64,000 bases of DNA from Spirochaetota bacterium (lineage in GTDB: Bacteria; Spirochaetota; UBA4802; JAFGDQ01), in NCBI GenBank assembly GCA_034190085.1, contig JAXHTS010000064.1, positions 57,383-121,382 on the forward strand, read 5' to 3'. The position numbers were made by a program, and so were the translations under genes. Under the pieces are notes generated by a model. It made no database searches. It worked only from the letters and a program-made list of their open reading frames with translations, and was not told where the DNA came from. This document shows, in pieces, positions 45,089 to 54,332 of the stretch (position 1 is the first letter of the stretch; the number at the start of each line of letters is the position of its first letter).

Positions 45089-46360
45089 ATGATCGATGTT
45101 GGTAAACTATATTGTGGTGGAAGCTCTACTGGAGACGGACTGCGCTATGGCAGGGAATCCGGAATTGATTCCCATGGCAATGCGCCACACAAAACGGAAA
45201 AACAGGCAAAGGAAAGAAGGCCCATTGTAGTCTGGAGCACAACAAGAAGCTGTAATCTAAACTGTGTGCACTGTTACACAGATTCATCTAATATCAAGTA
45301 CAGCAATGAACTAACCACCGATGATGGCCTCAAACTTATAGATGATCTTGCTTCCTTTAATATACCATCCCTGCTATTCTCTGGAGGCGAACCATTGATG
45401 AGAAAAGACTTATTCATCCTTATTGAAAAGGCTGCCAACAAAAATATCAGACCAGTAATATCGACTAACGGAACCCTGATAGATAAGGACACAGCCAAAA
45501 GCATAAGGGATTCAGGGATAGTCTATGTTGGGATAAGCCTTGATGGGATGGAAGATGTAAACGATCACTTTAGGGGTGTTAAGGGCGCATTTACAAGGGC
45601 AATGAAGGGCTTTGAGAACTGTCTCTCAGTAGGTCAAAGGGTTGGATTGAGGTTAACCCTTACCAAACAGAATCATATTGACCTTAATAAAATTTTTGAC
45701 TTCATTGAGAGGGAAGGAATAAACAGGGCATGCTTCTATCACCTAGTCTACTCCGGTAGGGGAAAGGATATGTATAAAGATGATCTATCGCATAATGATT
45801 CCCGCGATGCGATGAATACCATTCTTACAAGAACAAAGGACTACTTTAATAGGAATCTGGACATCAATATACTCACAGTGGATAACCATGCGGATGGGGT
45901 ATACATCTACCGCAGGCTCATGGAGGAGAACCCTGAAAGGGCAAAAGAGGTATATGACCTCTTGGAATGGAATGGAGGGGGCGCTAACTCAACCGGTGTT
46001 GGGATAGGTAATATAGATTTTGTGGGCAATGTCCATCCGGACCAATTCTGGCAGGACTATACATTTGGGAATATAAAGGAAAGGAGCTTTGGTGACATAT
46101 GGATGGATGAAAGCGATCCCTTAATGAAAGGCCTTAAGCATAAGGCTGATTATATTAAGGGAAGATGCAGGATGTGTCACTATACCAACCTCTGTACAGG
46201 TTCTATGAGAGTAAGGGGGTACAGGACATTTGCCGATCCTTGGGCTCCTGATCCACAGTGCTATCTCTTGGATGATGAAATTGGGCTTGATTTGAATAAG
46301 AGGAGGACATTATCCGAAGCAGGAGAAGATTATAAGATGCCAGATGAGTTGACTCAATAA
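45089..46360 (+). CDS. ahbC: Radical SAM heme-pathway enzyme, AhbC/NirJ type (12,18-didecarboxysiroheme deacetylase)
   Basis: 423 residues. Radical SAM cluster CNLNCVHC (about 54-61) in VVWSTTRSCNLNCVHCYTDS, then FSGGEPLMRKDL. The N-terminal text VGKLYCGGSSTGDGLRYGRE and the later DNHADGVYIYRR and GGANSTGVGIG, with VHPDQFW, are marks of the AhbC/NirJ group. A SPASM-like tail holds a second cluster in GRCRMCHYTNLC and DPQC. It removes the two acetate side chains to give iron-coproporphyrin III. It starts 14 bp after ahbAB and ends one base before the next gene. AhbD, the last enzyme of the route, is not in the window. Confidence 0.9.
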   Translation: MIDVGKLYCGGSSTGDGLRYGRESGIDSHGNAPHKTEKQAKERRPIVVWSTTRSCNLNCVHCYTDSSNIKYSNELTTDDGLKLIDDLASFNIPSLLFSGGEPLMRKDLFILIEKAANKNIRPVISTNGTLIDKDTAKSIRDSGIVYVGISLDGMEDVNDHFRGVKGAFTRAMKGFENCLSVGQRVGLRLTLTKQNHIDLNKIFDFIEREGINRACFYHLVYSGRGKDMYKDDLSHNDSRDAMNTILTRTKDYFNRNLDINILTVDNHADGVYIYRRLMEENPERAKEVYDLLEWNGGGANSTGVGIGNIDFVGNVHPDQFWQDYTFGNIKERSFGDIWMDESDPLMKGLKHKADYIKGRCRMCHYTNLCTGSMRVRGYRTFADPWAPDPQCYLLDDEIGLDLNKRRTLSEAGEDYKMPDELTQ

Positions 46361-46361
46361 G

Positions 46362-46997
46362 ATGCTTTACCCTATATATCTTAACATTGGGAACAAGCTT
46401 GTCGCGATTATTGGTGGCGGAGAAGTCGCCTTTAGAAAGGCCAAAGACCTCATCGAGGCAGGGGCCAGGGTTAGGATAATCTCGCCTACAATACATGAGG
46501 GAATAATAGAATTAAAAAATTCCAACATCGAATCAATCAATCTCATCCAACGAGAATATTCTCAGGGCGACCTAGAGGGTGCGATCCTCGTCTTTGCCGC
46601 GACAAACGATCAAAACATCAATAGACAGGTCTTTAATGAGGCTGAGGGTAAGAATATATTTATAAACTCAGTCGATGATCCCCCAAACTGCTCATTTTTT
46701 GTCCCATCGATGGTAAGAAGGGGCGATTTTATACTATCAGTTTCTACTAGCGGCGCTTCCCCTGCAATGGCTGCCAAGTTGAGAAGGCTCTTTGAAGAGG
46801 ATATACCACATAACATAGAGGATATCCTGAAATCACTCAGGGAGGCAAGATTGACATTACAGGAAATTGAGGGACTTAACCCCACAGAGAGAGGGGCTGT
46901 ATTGAAGAATATCGTCAATGATGATAATCTGTTAACCAATATAGTAGAATACAGCAAGAAAAATAAGATGAAGGAATTCATACAGATGCTTATATAG
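46362..46997 (+). CDS. Precorrin-2 dehydrogenase / sirohydrochlorin ferrochelatase-like protein
   Basis: 211 residues, the size of the Met8/SirC (CysG N-terminal) unit. NAD site VAIIGGGEVAFRKAKDLIEA, then FAATNDQNINRQVFNEA, and the dimer/catalytic motif VDDPPNCSFFVPSMVRRGDF followed by ISTSGASPAMA-like text (LSVSTSGASPAMAAKLRRLF). It oxidises precorrin-2 to sirohydrochlorin and may insert iron, feeding siroheme to AhbAB. The ATG follows the ahbC stop after a single base, so translation is coupled. Last gene of the operon; it converges on the propeller gene. Confidence 0.92.
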   Translation: MLYPIYLNIGNKLVAIIGGGEVAFRKAKDLIEAGARVRIISPTIHEGIIELKNSNIESINLIQREYSQGDLEGAILVFAATNDQNINRQVFNEAEGKNIFINSVDDPPNCSFFVPSMVRRGDFILSVSTSGASPAMAAKLRRLFEEDIPHNIEDILKSLREARLTLQEIEGLNPTERGAVLKNIVNDDNLLTNIVEYSKKNKMKEFIQMLI

Positions 46998-47048
46998 GCA
47001 AGAGGTATAGATTCTCCAACCAACCCCTGTCGATAACGATGTTGCATA

Positions 47049-48254
47049 TTACATTCCGAGGAGTTGTTGATAAACCTCTATTTTCCTATGGATATACCTA
47101 AGGGAATATTCATTCTCAAATTCTTCCGTTCTTCCCTTCAAATCTCTATAAATTAAGAGTATGGACTTCCAGGATCTTTTCAATTCGATCTGTCTCTTTT
47201 CAATATTGCTCAAATTAACAATATAGAGCCTTTTATAGAATAAGGATGTGAATCTTCTTCCATCAGGAGAGAATGATATATCCTCACCCTCAATACCAGG
47301 GCTGATAAGTTTCTTAATATTTATAAAAAAAAGCTTCACAATCCCCTCCTTGAGAAATGAAAGAATTCTTGGGTGTGCTGAAAAGGTTATGTTTGTATTG
47401 AATGACTCCCTAAGGAGGGTGGTCATCTTTCTCAAGTTGATATTATATAGCTCAACCGAATAATATCCTGGTGATCCCCTTCTCATAACAAATTCATGAT
47501 TATTGATCCAAAAAACTTCTGTTGATGATGTTATTCCATTTATATTGATTGACGAGTCTCCATACAGTACTATTGCGCTGTATCTGCCTCCACTGCCATT
47601 GATAACCAATGTCTTCTGTTTATCAGGCGAGATATAGGCGATAGATGGATTGTTGGATAACGCAATATCTGAATAATCGGATTCCTTAACCAATAATCTC
47701 TTTACCCCTGAATCCGGGATAAGTTCAATAAATCCAGCCCCATCCTCGTATATAATTGAATCTCCCCCAGCGATTATCGAAAAATCAAGAAAGGAAGAGG
47801 CGCTCTCTTCTTTAGTAATAATTTTGGTTTGCAGATCAATTATTATCCGCTCTCCCCTTGGGATTACCCCACCCTTCTGTTTCAACCTTTTTAGGATGAG
47901 ATATCTCCCATTATTAGTGATACGCGCAATTGTAATAATACCCTTTATACTACAAATCTCAATACTTCTTTTCGACCTGAGTTGATATTTATAAATTCTG
48001 TTTATATTTGACTTTTCTTTAATGTAGACAATATCACCACCGGATGACCATTCTGAAAAGATTACATCCCTCTCTATACATTGAGCGTCTATCTTTTTAT
48101 ATGTATCGAGTTTACTCCACCTAAGCTTTTTAATGTAACTTGACGATGACTTGATGTAAATCTCATCCAGATTGATATCTCTGGCAAAGAGGTTTGGGCA
48201 TATTAGCAAACCCAAAAGTGTTAATAGTAAGTATTTTAATGATTTCAAAACCAC
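47049..48254 (-). CDS. Exported beta-propeller-like protein of unknown function
   Basis: 401 residues. Signal peptide MVLKSLKYLLLTLLGLLICP with a cut near NLFA. The mature part is almost all beta, with repeated strand sets such as VIFSEWSSGGDIVYIKEK, ITIARITNNGRYLILKRLKQ, ISFSPDGRRFTSLFYKRLYI and IAYISPDKQKTLVI. The SPDG/SPDK turns recall TolB/WD-like periplasmic propellers. The end is helical (YRDLKGRTEEFENEYSLRYI). No defined family. It follows the LysM lipoprotein gene by 70 bp on the same strand, so the two probably act together in the envelope. Confidence 0.6.
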   Translation of the reverse strand: MVLKSLKYLLLTLLGLLICPNLFARDINLDEIYIKSSSSYIKKLRWSKLDTYKKIDAQCIERDVIFSEWSSGGDIVYIKEKSNINRIYKYQLRSKRSIEICSIKGIITIARITNNGRYLILKRLKQKGGVIPRGERIIIDLQTKIITKEESASSFLDFSIIAGGDSIIYEDGAGFIELIPDSGVKRLLVKESDYSDIALSNNPSIAYISPDKQKTLVINGSGGRYSAIVLYGDSSININGITSSTEVFWINNHEFVMRRGSPGYYSVELYNINLRKMTTLLRESFNTNITFSAHPRILSFLKEGIVKLFFINIKKLISPGIEGEDISFSPDGRRFTSLFYKRLYIVNLSNIEKRQIELKRSWKSILLIYRDLKGRTEEFENEYSLRYIHRKIEVYQQLLGM

Positions 48255-48324
48255 GGGCTCTTCAATATATATTCAACTGATGAATCAGTAAGCGTTGATC
48301 TCTTGCTGAATTCTTTATATTCAA

Positions 48325-50043
48325 CTATTCAATAAAGGCTCCTTGAGATTCATCATTTGTATCGGCTTCGCTATTCATTCCTTCTTTATTGAATTTCTCA
48401 GTTGCATGGGGAGAATCATTCTTGATAGCAGGATTTTTCATCTTCTCATCTTGAATGGGCTCAACTGGAATCCCTGTCGGATCCTCTCCTATGGCAGGCT
48501 CCTTCACCTTCTCCTCCTCAGTGGACTCGACTGATGCTCCGGTTGGCGCTTCTCCTATGACAGACTTCCCCACTTTTCCTTCTTCTATGGACTCAACTGA
48601 TTCTTCACCTAGCCCTTCTCCTTTGGCAGAGTCCTCCATTTTATCTTCTTCAATGGACTCTACCGGTACTCCAGTTGGCCCTTCCTTTGCATCAATCCCA
48701 CCCCCCTTTTCTTCTTCCGTTGGTTCAACAGACACTTCAGCGGGTTTCTCTCTTATAGCGACATCCTCCCTGTCACCCTGCTTCCCACCCTCCCCTCTCT
48801 CAGGGATCGGGGGAATATCAAACTTTTGACCAGGGAATATTAAATCCGGATCCTTAATCATATCCCTGTTTGCCATATATATTAGTGGCCACAGCCTAGC
48901 ATTTTTGTATACATAGTATGCGATTCTCCATAGGCAATCCCTCTTCTTAGGATTCAATTTAACTACATACTCCTTATGAGAAACTCGTTTTTGCATCTCT
49001 TTCTTCTTCAATTCCCTCTCCTGAGCCTCGATCCTTTGCCTCTCCCTCTCTTTCTCCTCCGCTAATTGAATCTCATCTTCCTTCTTTTTGATATCAATCC
49101 AGATAGAACTAATAAGCTCTAAAGCCTCTTGAGATTTTTTACTCGAATCTGAATAGGATTTCCCATCAAATAATTCCTTACCCTCAGTAATGAGCAGGGA
49201 TGCCCTTTCTATATCCTTCATAACATATTGCCTTAGCTCAGATTCCTTCACCCTTGCTAATTCAATCTCAGCAGTCTTAAGCATTTTTGCCGCATGTCCC
49301 ATTTTTGTCTTCAACACAGCGATTTGAAGGTCCTTATCTGCCTCGGATATCTTGTAAAATGCATCCTTGATATTTTTCTGATCCAAGCTTGATTTTGCTG
49401 CTTCAAGTTTGGAATTAATCGCTTCAATCTCTAAAGGAGCAAACTCAACCCCTCCCTTGGATTTAAGATCTTCAGTATCCTTTAACAGCTTTGCTATATT
49501 TTTATTTAATTCCGGTATATTTTCCAGAGCCTTGTTCTTCGCATAGGTCCCATTATGAATAGCCTCTTTTAATTTGAGATAGGCATCATATAATTTTTTA
49601 TTAATGATCATAGTCTCTGCCTCTCTAATGTTATCATCTGCGAGGTTGAATGCCTCCTGCTCATACTTCTCGGCAAAAGCAAGGTCAGCTTCATCATAGA
49701 CTTTCCTGGCTTCAGCAAGAAGATCACTCGTCAATGGAGGAAGCGATTTCTCTATTGCAGCATCCGCAAACATCTTGGCTTCCACTGCCCTCTCTTTCGC
49801 TGTCTTCACATCATCAGTATTTACGGATTCATGACATTTAAATAGCTGCTCCTTCGCCTTATTGAGCTCTTCCGGAGCGTATTTCTTTGCCTTCACTTCA
49901 TTTGCCGTCGAAATTGCAGATTTGGCAAGGGACATCTCCTTTATTGGAACTTTTAATTTGCACGAGATAAAACATGAATACGATAAAACAAAGCACAAAC
50001 ACATATACCTCATCGTTTTTAACCTCATTATACTCATATTCAT
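48325..50043 (-). CDS. LysM lipoprotein with DUF4398-like helices and an acidic 22-residue repeat tail
   Basis: 572 residues. A lipoprotein-type signal ends at FISC (Cys28). Long charged helices (about 33-350, including AKSAISTANEVKAKKYAPEE and DEIQLAEEKERERQRIEAQE) resemble the DUF4398 group. One LysM domain at about 357-411 (EYVVKLNPKKRDCLWRIAYY, MIKDPDLIFPGQKFDIPP) should bind peptidoglycan. Residues 438-546 are five imperfect 22-23-residue repeats built on VESIEEDKMEDSAKGEG, very acidic and probably unfolded, able to span the periplasm. The DNA of this tail is a matching 66-bp repeat likely to vary in copy number. It heads a pair with the propeller gene. Confidence 0.78.
   Translation of the reverse strand: MNMSIMRLKTMRYMCLCFVLSYSCFISCKLKVPIKEMSLAKSAISTANEVKAKKYAPEELNKAKEQLFKCHESVNTDDVKTAKERAVEAKMFADAAIEKSLPPLTSDLLAEARKVYDEADLAFAEKYEQEAFNLADDNIREAETMIINKKLYDAYLKLKEAIHNGTYAKNKALENIPELNKNIAKLLKDTEDLKSKGGVEFAPLEIEAINSKLEAAKSSLDQKNIKDAFYKISEADKDLQIAVLKTKMGHAAKMLKTAEIELARVKESELRQYVMKDIERASLLITEGKELFDGKSYSDSSKKSQEALELISSIWIDIKKKEDEIQLAEEKERERQRIEAQERELKKKEMQKRVSHKEYVVKLNPKKRDCLWRIAYYVYKNARLWPLIYMANRDMIKDPDLIFPGQKFDIPPIPERGEGGKQGDREDVAIREKPAEVSVEPTEEEKGGGIDAKEGPTGVPVESIEEDKMEDSAKGEGLGEESVESIEEGKVGKSVIGEAPTGASVESTEEEKVKEPAIGEDPTGIPVEPIQDEKMKNPAIKNDSPHATEKFNKEGMNSEADTNDESQGAFIE
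48406..48733 (-). repeat. Five imperfect 66-bp tandem repeats in the LysM lipoprotein gene
   Basis: They encode the acidic tail units starting SVEPTEEEK, VESIEEDK, VESIEEGK, VESTEEEK and VEPIQDEK. Similar DNA words such as GTGGACTCG/ATGGACTC plus CTTCTTC recur every 66 bases. Boundaries are approximate. Confidence 0.7.
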
Positions 50044-50373
50044 TTACTCCTAGCTTAATATTATAAATTTGATAAATAAGACTACTTCTTTTATCCAAAT
50101 CTTTCAACAAAAAAATTGCATTTTACTTTACTCGTAATAGGGATTAAGATGAGACTATACTGGTGTGATCCTATTAAAATTCCTTGACTAATATTTTTAT
50201 CTACAATAAATTTGCCTATACATGGGCAACGCATACCCATTCATATCAGTGACTCAGATATTTAAGTAAATTTAGAGGAATTGGCAAATATAATCATCGA
50301 ATATCTATGTAAAACTTGAAAATTGCTAAGGCCTTTCTGGTCCATAATAATTCCCGGTTTTAGTGTAAGAACT
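50044..50373. other. 330-bp divergent intergenic region
   Basis: AT-rich; it should carry promoters for the LysM lipoprotein gene and the HNH gene. I see no consensus boxes, hairpins or small genes. Confidence 0.3.
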
Positions 50374-50940
50374 ATGCTGAATTTTGATGTCCTAGTCTTA
50401 AATTCAGGGTTTATACCTATTAGAATTACTTCTGTTAGGGAAGCTATATGCCTGGTAACAGCAGAGAGGGCTATCCCTGTGGTTGAAGGAGATACCTATG
50501 TTCGTTCCCCATCAATTTCATTAAGGATACCCTCCGTAATATCTATTATTGGCTACAATGGCTTTCATAAAAAAAAGGTAACCCTATCCAAGTTAAATGT
50601 AATCTATCGAGATGATATGATCTGTCAGTACTGTGGCAATAGATTCTCGATAAAAGACCTTACTGTTGATCACATTATACCCCGCAGCAGATGGGAACGG
50701 ATTTCTGGTAATCATTATAGGGATGGCTTTACAAGCTGGGAAAATCTTGTATGCGCCTGTAAGTGGTGCAACAACAAAAAGGGCAGCAAGCTCCTGAGTG
50801 AAATAAAATGGCATCTGCTTAGAGAACCCTTTGAACCTCAATATCTACCATATCTTATAGTATCAATGGATAAGGCAAAAAAAAGGGGTTGGCTACCCTT
50901 CTGTTCCGTCAATGTTAGACTTATTGAGATGATTCCTTAA
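50374..50940 (+). CDS. HNH-family endonuclease-like protein
   Basis: 188 residues from the ATG at 50374; the open frame extends upstream to a TTG at 50323, but family members begin at MLNFDVLVLNSGFIPIRITS. The N-terminal unit (about 1-75) is the short domain that precedes HNH in this widespread family. The HNH core is at about 88-150: zinc ribbon CQYCG and CKWCNNKKG, catalytic LTVDHIIPRSRW and SWENLVCACKWC. Such stand-alone proteins are common in anaerobes and are not proven restriction enzymes. No methylase or phage gene is near. It converges on the aconitase gene with 7 bp between stops. Confidence 0.82.
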   Translation: MLNFDVLVLNSGFIPIRITSVREAICLVTAERAIPVVEGDTYVRSPSISLRIPSVISIIGYNGFHKKKVTLSKLNVIYRDDMICQYCGNRFSIKDLTVDHIIPRSRWERISGNHYRDGFTSWENLVCACKWCNNKKGSKLLSEIKWHLLREPFEPQYLPYLIVSMDKAKKRGWLPFCSVNVRLIEMIP

Positions 50941-50947
50941 CGCATCA

Positions 50948-52864
50948 TTAAGAATAGTTCAAAAGGCCCCCTGCCAACAATATCTTTCTCTGTCGAGTTG
51001 TTGCTAAAATAAAGAGTTCAAGGTTTTTCCCACCAATTTCAATAGCAATAACCTCCTCATGTAGAATATTTTTCCTTAAATCCTTTACAACAAACTCATC
51101 ACCCTCTGCTATTCCACTATAATCATCTTCATTAGTAAATGTGAGGGGCAAAATTCCAAAGTTTATTAGATTTGTGGAATGAATCCTCTCAAAGGACTTT
51201 GCAATCACCAAACGCACTCCAAGGTACATTGGACATATCGCAGCATGCTCCCTACTCGATCCCTGGCCATAACTCAATCCGCCTACAATTGCGGTGTATA
51301 ATCTCCTATTCCTGTTTTCCATGGCTCTTTTAGAAAAGCTAGGATCAATATTCTCAAATACAAATTCAGAATATTTTGGTATATTTGATCTCAACAGCAA
51401 CCTCTGGCCTGCGGGCATTATGTGATCGGTTGTAATATTGTCCCCCAACTTGATTCCAACAATTCCCCTGATCTCATCCATCAATGGCTCAGTCTTTGGC
51501 ACCTTGCCTATATTCGGACCCCGTGTTATGAGAATCTCTTTATCTGACGGAGGGATAATGAGTGAATCATCAATGATAAATTTCTCAGGTATTGCTATAC
51601 TTGGATAAACATCTGACGGAAGATGAGTCGGATCAATTAGTTCTCCATAGATAGCTGAGAGGGCTGCGGTTTCAGGGCTCACAAGATAGATATTTGCGGA
51701 CTTTGTTCCTGATCTTCCTTCAAAATTTCTATTATTGGTCCTTAATGAAACACCCCCTGTTGGGGGAGCCTGTCCCGCGCCTATACAGAAACCGCAGGCT
51801 GTTTCCATAATCCTGGCTCCGCTCTCTATGATGTAGCTCAAGGCGCCATTTTTTGCAATCATCTGGAGGACCTGTCTCGATCCAGGGGCTACGATTAGAC
51901 TCACATCAGGAGAGACCCTCTTCCCCTTTAACAATTTTGCTACTATCATAAGATCCTTATATGAAGAGTTGGTGCAGCTGCCAATGGCAACCTGATCTAC
52001 CTTCATACCACTCAGATCTGCAACCCTCTTAATATTATCAGGTGAATGTGGGCATGCCACCATTGGATAAATTTCAGAAAGATCAATCTCGATGATTTTA
52101 TCATATTGAACCTCCTTCCCTGGCAATATTTCCCTCCAATCGCCTTCCCTCCCCTCTGCCCTCAAAAAATCCCTAGTTACCTCATCGCTTGGGAATATTG
52201 ATGTGGTGATTCCAAGCTCCGCGCCCATATTGGTAATAGTCGCTCTCTCAGGCACTGATAAGCCCTTGATCCCTGGCCCTGAATATTCAATTACATTCCC
52301 AACATTGCCCCTTGTAGTAAGAATTTCCAGCACCCTTAATATAATATCCTTCGCAGCTACCCATGGACGTAGAGTGCCCAATAATCGTATATTTATCACC
52401 CTTGGGCAGATTAAATAATAACTCGCTCCACCCATAGCTGCAGCCACCTCACAGCCTCCTGCCCCAATGGCTATCATCCCTATACCCCCAGCAGTAGGGG
52501 TATGACTATCCGAGCCTAGGAGTGTATAGCCAGGACGACCGAATCTCTCTAAATGAACCTGATGACATATCCCATTCCCGGCCTTTGAGTGATATATACC
52601 ATAGTTTGCATTCATTGACTGAAGATATCTGTGATCATCTGCATTCTCATATCCCATCTGAAGGGTATTGTGATCTACATAGGATACAGACAGATCTGTC
52701 TTTACTCTAGGTATTCCCATAGCCTCAAACTGAAGATATACCATGGTGCCAGTTGCATCCTGAGTAAGAGTCTGATCGATCCTTATCCCTATCTCATTCC
52801 CTGGAGCTATTTCCCCATCCTTCAGATGTTCCCTTAATATTTGGTAAAATACTGAGTCAGTCAT
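50948..52864 (-). CDS. Aconitate hydratase (short, monomeric form)
   Basis: 638 residues, the compact aconitase form of many anaerobes rather than the 850-900-residue AcnA/AcnB. It interconverts citrate and isocitrate. The [4Fe-4S] Cys residues are in VDQVAIGSCTNSSYKDL and ETACGFCIGAGQAPPTGG. Substrate motifs include LLGSDSHTPTAGGIGMIAIG, FEGRSGTKSANIYLVSPETA and, in the swivel domain, GQGSSREHAAICPMYLGVR. It should feed the TCA cycle or the oxidative branch supplying glutamate. The alcohol dehydrogenase gene lies 54 bp upstream in the same direction, so co-transcription is likely, though no metabolic link is clear. Confidence 0.93.
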   Translation of the reverse strand: MTDSVFYQILREHLKDGEIAPGNEIGIRIDQTLTQDATGTMVYLQFEAMGIPRVKTDLSVSYVDHNTLQMGYENADDHRYLQSMNANYGIYHSKAGNGICHQVHLERFGRPGYTLLGSDSHTPTAGGIGMIAIGAGGCEVAAAMGGASYYLICPRVINIRLLGTLRPWVAAKDIILRVLEILTTRGNVGNVIEYSGPGIKGLSVPERATITNMGAELGITTSIFPSDEVTRDFLRAEGREGDWREILPGKEVQYDKIIEIDLSEIYPMVACPHSPDNIKRVADLSGMKVDQVAIGSCTNSSYKDLMIVAKLLKGKRVSPDVSLIVAPGSRQVLQMIAKNGALSYIIESGARIMETACGFCIGAGQAPPTGGVSLRTNNRNFEGRSGTKSANIYLVSPETAALSAIYGELIDPTHLPSDVYPSIAIPEKFIIDDSLIIPPSDKEILITRGPNIGKVPKTEPLMDEIRGIVGIKLGDNITTDHIMPAGQRLLLRSNIPKYSEFVFENIDPSFSKRAMENRNRRLYTAIVGGLSYGQGSSREHAAICPMYLGVRLVIAKSFERIHSTNLINFGILPLTFTNEDDYSGIAEGDEFVVKDLRKNILHEEVIAIEIGGKNLELFILATTRQRKILLAGGLLNYS

Positions 52865-52918
52865 TAAATAATTATCCTCTCTGAATATTAGTTGGAATTC
52901 ACAATTGAAAAATAAATA

Positions 52919-54124
52919 TTACATCTCATGATCAATCACAATTTTAATAGCCTCTGAACGACTTTTATCCAGAAAAGTGTTTACTGCCTCCTTAAAGTCA
53001 TCCAACCTATAGCGATGTGTAATTAAACCTTCCATATTTATCTTCTTCTCTGCAATCAACCTTGTGGCAATATCAAATGAGGTCTCACTATCATACTCAT
53101 TGGCATGGCTGTTGATCCCTGACAACTGCACCTCCTGATACCAGATGGGGGTGTAGTCAATCTTTCCAGGTTTTAGATTAATCCCCAATATTATCACATG
53201 TCCGCCAGCCTTTGAAAGACGAAGGGCATTGTTTATGCTCCTGTCATTGCCTATGGTATCGTAAATGATATCATACCCACCTAATAGTATCTCATTTCCA
53301 AAAAATCCACGTATGTATTGGGCATCCGTCCTTTTTGCAACATCCCTAAATAGATCTTTACTACCCATCAATACATCATCCGCGCCGATCTTCATTGCAG
53401 CATCCACTTGAAAGGGGTATTTGGCAAGGGCATAAACCCTGGACTCCGGCTCAATGGCCTTAGCTACGGCTATAGTCATTAAACCGATAGTGCCACAACC
53501 TATCACAAGAATCCTATCCCCCTTTTTCGGCCTGTCTCTTAGAACGCCATGCACAGCGCATGCAGCGGGCTCAATAAGGACTGCTTCATCATCGCTTATC
53601 TCATCCGGCACCTTATGAGGCTGACTCCTGTGCATTATCATATATTCAGAAAAGCCACATCCCGTATCAATAACAGGGGGTTCAATCTTACCCAAGTTTT
53701 CGCATAACATATAATTGCCATCTGCACATTGCATACAAGGAGGATCAAACTCCATCTGGAAACATGAAGGCCAATCGATGCGAAGGACCACACGATCACC
53801 AATATTTATTCCCTCAACATCAGAGCCTACATCTACAACCTCACTAAGCAACTCATGACCAAGATATTTCCTTGAAATGCCGGGTATTGCCGCTGGGAAA
53901 CATTTAGGATCTACCTCCATATAAATAAAGTGAATATCGCTTCCACATAATCCGCAAATCTTGTTCCTAACCTTTAACCATCGTTGATTGGGGATCTCAG
54001 GATCACTCACCGATTTATAACTAATTGGAGATAATCTTCCCAGTGCGGCATTCTTATTGAATTTAATTGCGATATTCGTCATGATTATCCTGAAAATATT
54101 GTTTTCAAAAAATAGGGCTTTCAT
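52919..54124 (-). CDS. Zinc-dependent alcohol dehydrogenase (MDR superfamily)
   Basis: 401 residues; the ATG at 54124 has GGGAGGATAAG in front. Catalytic zinc ligands are Cys in KICGLCGSDIHFIYMEVD and the GHE motif in KYLGHELLSEVVDVGSDV. Structural-zinc-type Cys residues are in DPPCMQCADGNYMLC. The NAD Rossmann motif is VIGCGTIGLMTIAVAKA. It has extra residues at the N-terminus and near 240-270 (YIRGFFGNEILLGGYD) compared with a plain ADH, like polyol/threonine-type dehydrogenases. Substrate unknown. A terminator upstream separates it from the thiolase gene, so it and aconitase form one unit. Confidence 0.88.
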   Translation of the reverse strand: MKALFFENNIFRIIMTNIAIKFNKNAALGRLSPISYKSVSDPEIPNQRWLKVRNKICGLCGSDIHFIYMEVDPKCFPAAIPGISRKYLGHELLSEVVDVGSDVEGINIGDRVVLRIDWPSCFQMEFDPPCMQCADGNYMLCENLGKIEPPVIDTGCGFSEYMIMHRSQPHKVPDEISDDEAVLIEPAACAVHGVLRDRPKKGDRILVIGCGTIGLMTIAVAKAIEPESRVYALAKYPFQVDAAMKIGADDVLMGSKDLFRDVAKRTDAQYIRGFFGNEILLGGYDIIYDTIGNDRSINNALRLSKAGGHVIILGINLKPGKIDYTPIWYQEVQLSGINSHANEYDSETSFDIATRLIAEKKINMEGLITHRYRLDDFKEAVNTFLDKSRSEAIKIVIDHEM

Positions 54125-54235
54125 GATCTTATCCTCCCTAATAATTCCCCACTAGTGATTGAGAAGGGAATGACACTAAACGTTTATTTCCATCTCAATA
54201 AACCTACAAGGTAATATTAAATTAAAATAAAAAAA

Positions 54236-54257
54236 GGGCATAAATTGATCCATGCCC
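54236..54257. terminator. Bidirectional-looking rho-independent terminator after the thiolase gene
   Basis: GGGCAT (54236-54241) and ATGCCC (54252-54257) pair around a 10-nt loop, with an A-run on the left and seven Ts on the right, so it works on either strand in principle. It sits 76 bases after the stop of the minus-strand thiolase. Confidence 0.8.
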
Positions 54258-54332
54258 TTTTTTTGTGATTATTGATATAATCCAAATTTAAATATTTGAA
54301 TATTCCAATCCGTTTCCAATTTTTCAGATGGC

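Noticed and set aside
50374..50940. Restriction or phage-defence system around the HNH protein
   Set aside because: No methylase, helicase, toxin or phage gene adjoins it; neighbours are housekeeping genes.
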